32,686 nt of DNA from Intrasporangium sp. (lineage in GTDB: Bacteria; Actinomycetota; Actinomycetes; Actinomycetales; Dermatophilaceae). The stretch covers positions 1-32,686 of the forward strand of contig NZ_JAKDLO010000026.1 of NCBI RefSeq assembly GCF_030452765.1. The letters are read 5' to 3'. The notes beneath the pieces were generated by a model. It had not been told where the DNA came from. It saw only the letters and a program-made list of their open reading frames with translations, and searched no databases. Of this stretch, positions 23,544-30,759 are shown one piece after another. The translations under genes and the position numbers were made by a program. Numbering within the stretch: position 1 is the first letter of the stretch; each line of letters starts with the position of its first letter.

Positions 23544-24521
23544 ATGCGCGCCATCACGATCCCGCAACCGGGTGAGGCAGACGTCCTCGTGGTCTCCGAC
23601 GTCGAGGCGCCCGCGCCGCTGCCGGGTGAGGTGCTCGTCGACGTCGTGGCCGCCGGCGTCAACCGGGCGGACATCATGCAACGCAAGGGCTTCTACGACC
23701 CACCCCCCGGCGCCTCGCCCCATCCGGGCCTCGAGGTGAGCGGCCGGATCTCCGAGCTCGGCGAGGGTGTCGAGGGCTGGCAGGTCGGCGACGGGGTGTG
23801 TGCCCTGCTCAGCGGTGGCGGCTATGCCGAGCAGGTCGCCGTCCCCGCCGGGCAGCTGCTGCCCGCGCCACGTGGCGTGCCCCTGCAGGACGCGGCCGGA
23901 CTGCCCGAGGTCGCCTGCACGGTCTGGTCGAACGTCTTCCTGACCGCCAACATCCAGCCGGGCCAGTGGCTCCTCGCCCACGGCGGGGGCTCGGGCATCG
24001 GGACCATGGCGATCCAGCTGGCCAAGGCCGTCGGGGCTCATGTCGCCGTCACCGCCGGCACCCCGGAGAAGCTCGACGTGTGCCGCCAGCTCGGCGCCGA
24101 GGTCCTCGTCAACTACAAGGAGGACGACTTCGTCGCGGCGGTGCGCACCGGGACCGGCGGCCACGGCGCCGACGTCATCCTCGACACCATCGGCGCGAAG
24201 TACCTCGCCCGCAACCTCGAGGTCCTGGCAGTCGGCGGCCGGCTCGTCGTCATCGGGCTCATGGGGGGTCGCCGTGCCGAGCTCGACCTCGGCATGCTCC
24301 TGGCCAAGCGGGCTGCCGTCATCGCGACCGGGCTGCGGGCACGGCCTGCGGCGGAGAAGGCCACGATCGTCGCGGCCGTCCGCGAGCACGTCTGGCCGCT
24401 GATCGAGTCCGGTGTCGTGCGGCCCGTCATCCACTCACGGCACCCGCTCGAGAAGGCAGCCGACGCGCACCGAGAGATGGAGGCCTCGACCCACATCGGC
24501 AAGATCCTGCTGACCATCTGA
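23544..24521 (+). CDS. NAD(P)H:quinone oxidoreductase (PIG3-type, zinc-free MDR)
   Basis: A 325-residue medium-chain dehydrogenase/reductase of the quinone oxidoreductase/PIG3 group. It has the substrate-side segment GVNRADIMQRKGFYDPPPGASPHPGLEVSGRI, the glycine-rich nucleotide site LLAHGGGSGIGTMAIQLAKAVGAHVAVTAGT, LGAEVLVNYKEDDFVAAV, and VGGRLVVIGLMGGRRAELDLGMLLAKRA. No structural or catalytic zinc cysteines are present, as expected. It reduces quinones or activated double bonds with NADPH. ATG at 23544 is at the family start, 48 bases after the IclR gene on the same strand. The stop codon lies inside a short 8-bp repeat. Confidence 0.92.
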   Translation: MRAITIPQPGEADVLVVSDVEAPAPLPGEVLVDVVAAGVNRADIMQRKGFYDPPPGASPHPGLEVSGRISELGEGVEGWQVGDGVCALLSGGGYAEQVAVPAGQLLPAPRGVPLQDAAGLPEVACTVWSNVFLTANIQPGQWLLAHGGGSGIGTMAIQLAKAVGAHVAVTAGTPEKLDVCRQLGAEVLVNYKEDDFVAAVRTGTGGHGADVILDTIGAKYLARNLEVLAVGGRLVVIGLMGGRRAELDLGMLLAKRAAVIATGLRARPAAEKATIVAAVREHVWPLIESGVVRPVIHSRHPLEKAADAHREMEASTHIGKILLTI

Positions 24522-24540
24522 CCATCTGACCACCTGACTC
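24511..24540 (+). repeat. 8-bp microrepeat across the oxidoreductase stop codon
   Basis: Units of tgaccatc at 24511 and 24519, then tgaccacc at 24527 and a partial tgactc at 24535. Because the period is 8, the TGA triplets fall in all three forward frames, so the gene would stop here whatever the frame. Confidence 0.8.
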
Positions 24541-24657
24541 GCTGGGCGCGGAACCGTCTCGGGACGGACACACGACCGCCACGAGCAGGCTGGGCGGCAT
24601 ACCGTTGTGGGTTGGCCTCTTCATCCGGAAGGGCCCTGAACACTGCAGGAGGTTGAG

Positions 24658-25269
24658 GTGTTCATTCAGGTCATCCAGGGAATGTGTCACGACCCCGACA
24701 TGCTCCACCGCCAGATGGACGGCTGGCGCGACCGGCTCGAGAGCGGGGCCGAGGGCTTCCTCGGCGGCACGTACGGAGTCACGGACGACGGCGAGTTCCT
24801 CGGCGTCGTGCGGTTCGACTCGAAGGAGGCGGCCCAGCGCAACAGCATCAGGCCCGAACAGGGCCAGTGGTGGGCCGAGACCGAGACGTGCTTCGACGGA
24901 CCGGTCACCTTCCACGACTGCAACGATGTGGTCATGATGATGGGCGGCGGGTCCGACGACGCCGGGTTCGTCCAGATCATGCAGGGCCAGCTGACCGACC
25001 CGGCGAAGTTCCGCGACGTCATGAACCAGCCGATGGACATGCTGCACACCGCACGACCCGACATCATCGGTGGCACCGTCGCGATCGACGACAACGGCTT
25101 CTTCACCCAGACGATGGCCTTCCGCACGGAGTCGGAGGCCCGCGAGGGCGAAGGCATGGACATGCCGGCCGAGATGCGTGAGCAGATGTCGCAGCTCGAC
25201 GGGGTCATGGGCGAGGTCAGCTACCATGACCTGCACCACCCGTGGTTCGAGACGGCCGGCGCTCGCTGA
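24658..25269 (+). CDS. Hypothetical protein with two ABM-like halves
   Basis: A 203-residue soluble protein made of two similar halves of about 95 residues. Half 1: FIQVIQGMCHDPDMLHRQMDGWRDRL, then FLGGTYGVTDDGEFLGVVRFDSKEAA. Half 2: FVQIMQGQLTDPAKFRDVMNQPMDML, then IIGGTVAIDDNGFFTQTMAFRTESEAR. The strand-helix-strand-strand pattern suggests duplicated ferredoxin-like (dimeric alpha/beta barrel, ABM-type) domains; I do not know a characterised member. GTG start at 24658 has an excellent AGGAGG six bases upstream. It lies between the oxidoreductase and the PadR operon with its own upstream gap of 136 bases. Confidence 0.75.
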   Translation: MFIQVIQGMCHDPDMLHRQMDGWRDRLESGAEGFLGGTYGVTDDGEFLGVVRFDSKEAAQRNSIRPEQGQWWAETETCFDGPVTFHDCNDVVMMMGGGSDDAGFVQIMQGQLTDPAKFRDVMNQPMDMLHTARPDIIGGTVAIDDNGFFTQTMAFRTESEAREGEGMDMPAEMREQMSQLDGVMGEVSYHDLHHPWFETAGAR

Positions 25270-25284
25270 CATCCGCAGCACCCC

Positions 25285-25313
25285 TTGCGTCACCTTGGCA
25301 TACCCGGTATATA
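25285..25313 (+). promoter_or_regulatory. Promoter of the PadR/ABC exporter operon
   Basis: TTGCGT (25285-25290), 17-base spacer, TATATA (25308-25313). Predicted start near 25320, giving a short leader with GGGAGG before the padR-like ATG. The left arm of the operator covers the spacer and part of the -10. Confidence 0.6.
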
Positions 25314-25344
25314 TGCTCTCACCTGAGGGAATACCGAGTATGCC
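25297..25344. promoter_or_regulatory. Inverted-repeat operator of the PadR-like regulator
   Basis: Arms GGCATACCCGGTAT (25297-25310) and ATACCGAGTATGCC (25331-25344) are inverted copies with one mismatch in 14, separated by 20 bases. Each arm itself contains an imperfect short palindrome of the ATAC/GTAT type known from PadR operators. It overlaps the promoter and lies just before the padR-like gene, so autorepression that is relieved by a substrate of the exporter is likely. Confidence 0.75.
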
Positions 25345-25356
25345 AGGGAGGCGTCC

Positions 25357-25971
25357 ATGTCGGTCAAGCAGGGTCTGCTCGCGCTTCTCGCCGAGGAGCC
25401 GATGTACGGCGCCCGGTTGCGCAGCGAGTTCGAGGCGCGCACCGGCGGCACGTGGCCGCTCAACATCGGGCAGGTCTACACCACCCTCGCCCGGCTCGAG
25501 CGGGACGGCCTCGTCGAGCCCGTCGGCGGGCCGGACGTCGAGGGCCGGATCAGCTACCGTCTCACCGAGCTCGGGCGCACCGCGGCGGACGCGTGGTGGC
25601 GCACCCCCGTCGACCGCGACTCGACGCCCCGTGACGAGCTGGTCATCAAGCTCGCCCTCGCCGTCACCTCGCCCGGGGTCGACGTCGCCGCGGTCGTCCA
25701 GACCCAGCGCACCGCGACCCTGACGCACCTGCGTGACCTGACCCGCCTCAAGGCCTCGGCCCCCGACGAGCCGAACGGCCACGACCTCGCGTGGCAGCTC
25801 GTCCTCGAGAGCCTCCTGTTCAACGGCGAGGCCGAGGTGCGCTGGCTCGACCACGTGGAGTCCACGCTCGCCCGACATGTCGGTATGCCGCTCAGCCCGG
25901 TCCCAGCCCCTGCTGACCTCCCGGACGTGGCGCAGCCACGCATCTCGAGCCGGAAGGGAGCCCGGGCATGA
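25357..25971 (+). CDS. PadR-family transcriptional regulator
   Basis: A 204-residue PadR regulator. Residues 1-80 are the winged helix: MSVKQGLLALLAEEPMYGARLRSEFEARTGGTWPLNIGQVYTTLARLERDGLVEP, followed by the wing RISYRLTELGR. Residues 85-180 form the C-terminal helical dimerisation domain (VIKLALAVTSPGVDVAAVVQTQRTATLTHLRDL) that usually hosts drug-like effectors. GGGAGG lies nine bases before the ATG. Its stop overlaps the next gene's ATG by four bases. The operator in front of the operon points to autorepression. Confidence 0.92.
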   Translation: MSVKQGLLALLAEEPMYGARLRSEFEARTGGTWPLNIGQVYTTLARLERDGLVEPVGGPDVEGRISYRLTELGRTAADAWWRTPVDRDSTPRDELVIKLALAVTSPGVDVAAVVQTQRTATLTHLRDLTRLKASAPDEPNGHDLAWQLVLESLLFNGEAEVRWLDHVESTLARHVGMPLSPVPAPADLPDVAQPRISSRKGARA

Positions 25972-26729
25972 GCACGAGCCAGCACCAGACCGGCACCGAG
26001 ACGCGGACGACCGGTCCGATCCTCGTCCTGACCGACGTCACCCGGGTGCACGGGTCCGGTCAGACCGAGGTGGTCGCCCTCGCCGGCGCCTCGCTGTCCG
26101 TCAACGAGGGTGAGCTCGTCGCGGTCATGGGCCCGTCGGGCTCCGGCAAGTCGACCCTGCTCAACCTCGCCGGCGGGCTCGACAAGGCCACGTCGGGCGC
26201 GGTGGAGGTGAGCGGCATACGGCTGGACTCGCTTGATGCCAAGGGGCTTGCGGCGCTGCGGCGCCGCTCGGTCGGCTTCGTCTTCCAGGACCTCAACCTC
26301 ATCCCGAGTCTGACCGCAGCCGAGAACATCGGCCTGCCGTTAGAGCTCGACGGCGTCTCGGTGCGGCGGGCCCGCTCACAGGCGCTCGACGCGCTGGGCC
26401 GGCTCGACCTGCGCGAGCTCGCCGACCGCTACCCCGACCAGATGTCCGGTGGCCAGCAGCAGCGGGTCGCGATCGCGAGGGCCCTCGTCGGCGAGCGCCG
26501 GCTGGTCCTGGCCGACGAGCCGACCGGGGCGCTCGACTCGCACACGGGAGAGGGCGTGCTCAGGGTGCTGCGACAACGCTGCGACGCGGGTGCCGCCGGG
26601 CTGCTCGTGACGCATGAAGCGCGTCACGCGGCGTGGGCCGACCGGGTGATCTTCCTGCGGGACGGGCGGATCGTCGACTCGACGGGTGGGCCGGACTCGG
26701 CGGACTCGCTTCTTGCCGAGGCGCGGTGA
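25968..26729 (+). CDS. ABC exporter ATP-binding protein (MacB/LolD type)
   Basis: A 253-residue ATPase of the MacB/LolD class. Walker A GPSGSGKST, Q-loop VFQDLNLIPSLT, signature MSGGQQQRVAIARAL, Walker B LVLADEPTGALD and switch VTHEARHA, all in normal order and spacing. It starts by a four-base overlap with the PadR-like gene and is followed four bases after its stop by the large permease, so the three form one operon. It powers a mechanotransmission-type transporter rather than a classic importer. Confidence 0.93.
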   Translation: MSTSQHQTGTETRTTGPILVLTDVTRVHGSGQTEVVALAGASLSVNEGELVAVMGPSGSGKSTLLNLAGGLDKATSGAVEVSGIRLDSLDAKGLAALRRRSVGFVFQDLNLIPSLTAAENIGLPLELDGVSVRRARSQALDALGRLDLRELADRYPDQMSGGQQQRVAIARALVGERRLVLADEPTGALDSHTGEGVLRVLRQRCDAGAAGLLVTHEARHAAWADRVIFLRDGRIVDSTGGPDSADSLLAEAR

Positions 26730-26733
26730 CGCG

Positions 26734-29655
26734 ATGAGGACGGGACAGGGGGACACGGAGCAGCCCGCACATGGGGCGAGCCGCTTCGAGAAGTGGAGGT
26801 CCGGGTGGCGCGTCGCACTGCGGATGGCGCGACGGGACGTGCGACGCCACCGGGGCCGGAGCGTGCTCATCACGGTCATGGTGGGCTTGCCGGTGCTGCT
26901 GCTCGTCGCGGGCAGCACGCTGTGGTTCAGCAACGACTTGAACTCCGCCGAGCGCCTGCCGCTGCAAGTCGGCCAGAGCCAGGGCTACCTGGTCGGGCCG
27001 CGCCCCGAGGCACTCAAGCAGCTCCTCGACCCGTACAGCAGCTACGACAGCGGTGCCGAAGGGCAGGTGCCCGCACCGGCGCGGCCGGTCCCGGGCTACG
27101 GCCCAGGCACGCAGGAGAGAGCCCTCGAGGACCTGGTCGGCGGGCGACTGCACCACCTCACGATGACCTACGGAACCGCGCGGGTCGGCAAGCACCTGTT
27201 GCACGTCCAGGTCCTCGGGGCAGACGGATCCGCGCGGGGCGCGGCGGCGACGCTCGCCCCCAGGGTCACCCTGAGCAGCGGCCGCTGGCCGGCCGGCCCC
27301 GGCGAGGTCCTCGTCACCCCGGTCGGGGTTGCCGAGGGGCTCCCGGCCTCGGGCACCTTCGAGCTCGGGATCGACGTCGTCGTCGGCGACCACCAGGAGC
27401 GACAGACGCAGCAGGTCACCGTCGTCGGCACCGGGCAGGGCTTCCAGGTATGGGGCGCTCAGCAGATCAGCCCCGTAGGTGTCATCACGACCCCGACCGA
27501 GGGCCCCATGGAGGGCCAGTGGCTCGTCGAACGCAGCGCCCCGATCACCTGGCCCGAGATCGAGCGGCTCAACACGTATGGCGTCGGCACCTACAGCAGG
27601 TATGTCGCACAGCACCCCGACACGATGAACGTTCCGTCGGAGTACACCGCACGGTCCGACGACACGCTGTTCGTGGTCGGGAGCGCCGCCCTGGGGCTGT
27701 TGCTGCTGACCAGCCTGCTCGCCGGTCCGGCCTTCGCGGTGAGCGCAGCCCGGCAGCGGCGCACCCTCGCGCTCGCCGCCTCGAACGGCGCCACCCGGGC
27801 CCAGCTGCGGCGCAGCGTACTCGCGCAGGCGCTCGTGCTCGGGGTGCTGTCCTCGCTCGCCGGAGCGGTCGTCGGGGTGGTCGGGGGGCTGGCCGGCGCC
27901 CTGGTCCTGGGCCGGTTCAAGCCGTACTACTTCCTCGGCCCACTCGAGGTGCCGTGGACAGCTGTGGCCATCGTCGTCGCGGCGGGCATCCTCAGCTCGG
28001 TCGTCGCGGCGCTGGTCCCGAGTCGGGGCCTGGGGAAGCTCGATATCGTCTCGATCCTGCGTGGCCAGTCGGTCTCGGCGCCGCTGCGGGCCCACATCCC
28101 GGTCGTCGGGGCGATCCTCGCCGGGATCGGCGTGGGCGCCGTGCTCTACGCGTCATTCCGTTCGCAGGGCGTGTACGTCTTCGTGTTCCTCGGCGGTGTC
28201 CTCCTGCTCGTCGTCGGGGCGTTGCTCATGGTGCCGCTCGTACTCGCAGTCGGGGCACGCCTGTCCCAGCGGCTCCCACTCGCGGGCCGCATGGCGGCGC
28301 GCGAGGCAGGCCGGCTGCGCGGCCGGGCCACCCCGACGGTCGCGGCGATCATGGCGGGCGCGGCGGTGCTTGCCACCGTGTGCATCGCACTGCAGGCAGA
28401 CACCGTGCGATCGTCACGGAACTACCAGCCCCAGACGCTGGAAGGGCAGGCGGTCCTGAACGCGTGGGGACCGGGTGAGACCCTCTCGGGGGTGCTCACC
28501 GCGGTCCAGCGCGCCGAGCCGTCACTGCACGCCCTCGTCGTGCGAGGCGACGCCCAAGGCACCGACGACACCAGTACCCGTCTGGCCGCCGTCAGACCTG
28601 GTTGCACCCCGGACGAGACGATCCCGGAGATCGCCGAGGACCCGAACGGGCCACCCTCGACCGCACCGGGTGATCGGCCGCCTCCGTGCGCCACGCTGGC
28701 ACTCTCTGGTTCAGCGCCCGGGACTCGCCTCATCGTGGTCGACCTCGACGAGCTGGCGGACTTCGTCGACCTGACCGAGGCCCAACGCGCGGCCCTCGCG
28801 AAGGGTGGCCTCGCCGTGCTCGACCCGACGGTGACCAAGACGCTGCCGGTGCAGGACCCGTTCCGGATGGGCAACACCGACATCGACCTGCAGCGGCCGG
28901 TCGACGTCGATGTCGCGGACGGAGCGGTCGGCTTCTACCGCTATGAGGTCACACCGAAGCCCGACGGTTATGACGTGGACGCGAAGCACACTGACCAGGT
29001 GGAACTACCGATCGTCCCGCTGTCCCACGAGCAGTGGGTGCGCCTGGCCGTCGGCTGGTTCGGCGTACCCGGGGGCCTGATCACGACCGAGACCGCTGCC
29101 AGCCTCGGGGTCGAGACGGCACCCGACATGGCCCTGCTCCGCGGCGACAGTGCCATCACGCCCGCGCAGGAGCAGCGGCTGGTCGACGCTGCCGCGAGCG
29201 TCTCGCCTGAGGCCACGGTCACGGTCGAGCGGGGCTTTCAACGCTCCGACGGGCTCGTCATCGCCATCGTCATCGCGGTCATCGCGCTCGTCATCCTGGT
29301 CGCGACCCTGATCGCAACCGCGCTCGGGCAAGCCGAGGCTGCGCCGCTGCTCGGCACCCTCGCTGCAGTGGGGGCCACGCGCCGAACCCGGCGGGCCATG
29401 GCCGGCGCACAGGCGACCTACCTTGCCCTGCTCGGGGCCGTGCTCGGCGTCCTCGTCGGGATCGCACCGGGCATCGCGATCTCTCGGATCATCACCGCGA
29501 ACTACACGGAGGACGGCATCGACCTGTCCGGCGTCGTCATCGACATCCCATGGCTGCAGATCCTGCTTCCGGTCCTGCTCGTCCCGCTCGTCGCGGGAGC
29601 CCTGGCGTGGGTGAGCATCCGACGGGCACCGGTGGTCACGCGAAGGTCGACCTGA
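26734..29655 (+). CDS. FtsX-like ABC transporter permease
   Basis: A 973-residue permease with two FtsX-like cores. A first helix (RSVLITVMVGLPVLLLVAGSTLWF) is followed by a large extracytoplasmic domain, then a helix cluster (about residues 310-560, e.g. LFVVGSAALGLLLLTSLLAGPAFAVSAARQRRTLALAASNGATRAQLRRSVLAQA, the FtsX signature), a second extracytoplasmic domain and a C-terminal helix trio (VIAIVIAVIALVILVATLIATALGQAEAAPLLGTLAAVGATRRTRRAMAGAQA). Such proteins pair with MacB-type ATPases for export of peptides, lipids or antibiotics. ATG at 26734 chosen, four bases after the ATPase stop; no canonical ribosome site is strong, so coupling is likely. Confidence 0.9.
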   Translation: MRTGQGDTEQPAHGASRFEKWRSGWRVALRMARRDVRRHRGRSVLITVMVGLPVLLLVAGSTLWFSNDLNSAERLPLQVGQSQGYLVGPRPEALKQLLDPYSSYDSGAEGQVPAPARPVPGYGPGTQERALEDLVGGRLHHLTMTYGTARVGKHLLHVQVLGADGSARGAAATLAPRVTLSSGRWPAGPGEVLVTPVGVAEGLPASGTFELGIDVVVGDHQERQTQQVTVVGTGQGFQVWGAQQISPVGVITTPTEGPMEGQWLVERSAPITWPEIERLNTYGVGTYSRYVAQHPDTMNVPSEYTARSDDTLFVVGSAALGLLLLTSLLAGPAFAVSAARQRRTLALAASNGATRAQLRRSVLAQALVLGVLSSLAGAVVGVVGGLAGALVLGRFKPYYFLGPLEVPWTAVAIVVAAGILSSVVAALVPSRGLGKLDIVSILRGQSVSAPLRAHIPVVGAILAGIGVGAVLYASFRSQGVYVFVFLGGVLLLVVGALLMVPLVLAVGARLSQRLPLAGRMAAREAGRLRGRATPTVAAIMAGAAVLATVCIALQADTVRSSRNYQPQTLEGQAVLNAWGPGETLSGVLTAVQRAEPSLHALVVRGDAQGTDDTSTRLAAVRPGCTPDETIPEIAEDPNGPPSTAPGDRPPPCATLALSGSAPGTRLIVVDLDELADFVDLTEAQRAALAKGGLAVLDPTVTKTLPVQDPFRMGNTDIDLQRPVDVDVADGAVGFYRYEVTPKPDGYDVDAKHTDQVELPIVPLSHEQWVRLAVGWFGVPGGLITTETAASLGVETAPDMALLRGDSAITPAQEQRLVDAAASVSPEATVTVERGFQRSDGLVIAIVIAVIALVILVATLIATALGQAEAAPLLGTLAAVGATRRTRRAMAGAQATYLALLGAVLGVLVGIAPGIAISRIITANYTEDGIDLSGVVIDIPWLQILLPVLLVPLVAGALAWVSIRRAPVVTRRST

Positions 29656-29662
29656 GCCCGGT

Positions 29663-29686
29663 CCGCTGCCGCACGCGGCGTGGCGG
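29663..29686 (+). terminator. Candidate imperfect hairpin after the permease gene
   Basis: CCGC-T-GCCG, loop CACG, CGGC-GTG-GCGG forms an imperfect GC-rich hairpin eight bases after the permease stop. No T-run follows. A weak candidate for terminating the exporter operon. Confidence 0.3.
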
Positions 29687-29770
29687 TCCGGCCTGGCAGG
29701 CGCCGAGCCTTCGAGAGAACTGGCGTGCTGGCCGGCATACCTCAGTCCGGCACCGGGTAGGTGCGCAAAG

Positions 29771-30394
29771 ATGGAACCCATGAATGACGACGCGCACGCG
29801 CAGGCCAAGGAAACCCCAGACGGCGCGGACGACAAGCCGGAAACCCGCATCGTCGTCGTGACGCCAGAGGGGATGGGCGTCGTCGACCCCGCCGGTGGCG
29901 ACGACGCGCGCGACCGGGAGCGCACCAACCCGGCCGACCTCGTCGAGGAGCCGGCCAAGGTCATGCGGATCGGGTCGATGATCAAGCAGCTGCTCGACGA
30001 GGTGCGCAGCGCTCCGCTCGACGACAAGGGCCGCAAGCGCCTCGCCGAGATCCATCACCAGTCGATCGAGGAGCTCAAGGACGGTCTCGCCCCGGAGCTC
30101 GTGGAGGAGCTCGAGCGGATCGCGCTTCCCTTCACAGACGAGTCGCCGAGCGACCCCGAGCTTCGCATTGCCCAGGCCCAGCTCGTCGGCTGGCTCGAGG
30201 GACTCTTCCACGGCATCCAGACCGCGCTCGTCGCCCAGCAGATGGCGGCCCAACAGCAACTCGCCCAGATGCGGGCCCTCCCTGCGCCGCCCGGTTCGTC
30301 GTACGGTCAACCGCCGGGCATGCATCCCGGGATGCACCCCGGCCATGGCCACCCGGGCTCCGAGGCCGGTGGTTCCACCGGACAGTACCTCTGA
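29771..30394 (+). CDS. bpa: Bacterial proteasome activator (Bpa/PafE)
   Basis: A 207-residue ATP-independent proteasome activator. Core: DLVEEPAKVMRIGSMIKQLLDEVRSAPLDDKGRKRLAEIHHQSIEELKDGLAPELVEELERIALPF and AQAQLVGWLEGLFHGIQTALVAQQMAAQQQLAQMR, the helical bundle that makes a dodecameric ring in Mycobacterium. The tail is Gly/Pro/His-rich (GMHPGMHPGHGHP) and ends in GQYL, the C-terminal motif that docks into the 20S proteasome and opens its gate. An acidic, disordered N-terminal 60 residues precede the core. ATG at 29771; a second in-frame ATG four codons later is possible. The presence of GQYL implies that the genome encodes a 20S proteasome. Confidence 0.93.
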   Translation: MEPMNDDAHAQAKETPDGADDKPETRIVVVTPEGMGVVDPAGGDDARDRERTNPADLVEEPAKVMRIGSMIKQLLDEVRSAPLDDKGRKRLAEIHHQSIEELKDGLAPELVEELERIALPFTDESPSDPELRIAQAQLVGWLEGLFHGIQTALVAQQMAAQQQLAQMRALPAPPGSSYGQPPGMHPGMHPGHGHPGSEAGGSTGQYL

Positions 30395-30418
30395 GCCTGA
30401 CCTCCCCCGAACGCTCGG

Positions 30419-30697
30419 TCAGCGGCCGACGCGGGAGTTGTGCCGTGCCTGCAGGATGGCAGTCGGGAGGAAGGCAAGGACGATCCCGAGGAAGAACCAC
30501 CCGAGCAGCGAGGTCGGGGTGAGGACCGCGGCGAGCAGACCTGCGAAGGCGCCGGCCACGCGCAACACGAGAGTGCTGCCCGGTTCCTGCTCTGGTCGGC
30601 GCATCCACGGCAGCGGCGACCTCGGGTTCGCCAGGATGAGCTGACGCGTCGAGAAGGTCAGCAGCACGGCCGCGACGACGAGGGCGACGATCCACAT
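30419..30697 (-). CDS. Small membrane protein, unknown function
   Basis: A 92-residue protein with an N-terminal helix WIVALVVAAVLLTFSTRQLILA, a polar loop, and a C-terminal membrane region (LRVAGAFAGLLAAVLTPTSLLGWFFLGIVLAFLPTAIL). ATG at 30695-30697 is preferred over a longer frame reaching 30745 that would run into the metallophosphoesterase leader. Convergent with bpa (24 bases between stops) and divergent from the phosphoesterase (62 bases). No family recognised. Confidence 0.65.
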   Translation of the reverse strand: MWIVALVVAAVLLTFSTRQLILANPRSPLPWMRRPEQEPGSTLVLRVAGAFAGLLAAVLTPTSLLGWFFLGIVLAFLPTAILQARHNSRVGR

Positions 30698-30759
30698 GTC
30701 GGCGATTGTGCCAAACGCGCCCGCAGAGCGGCCCGGACTGGGCACCTAGAGTGAGGGCA

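Noticed and set aside
26560-28095. Minus-strand frame opposite the ABC ATPase and permease genes
   Set aside because: Antisense shadow; the plus strand carries complete, recognisable transporter genes with coupled starts.
30397-30422. Bidirectional terminator between bpa and the small membrane gene (CTGACC / GGTCAG)
   Set aside because: Only six pairs with a 14-base loop and no T-run; not distinguishable from chance.
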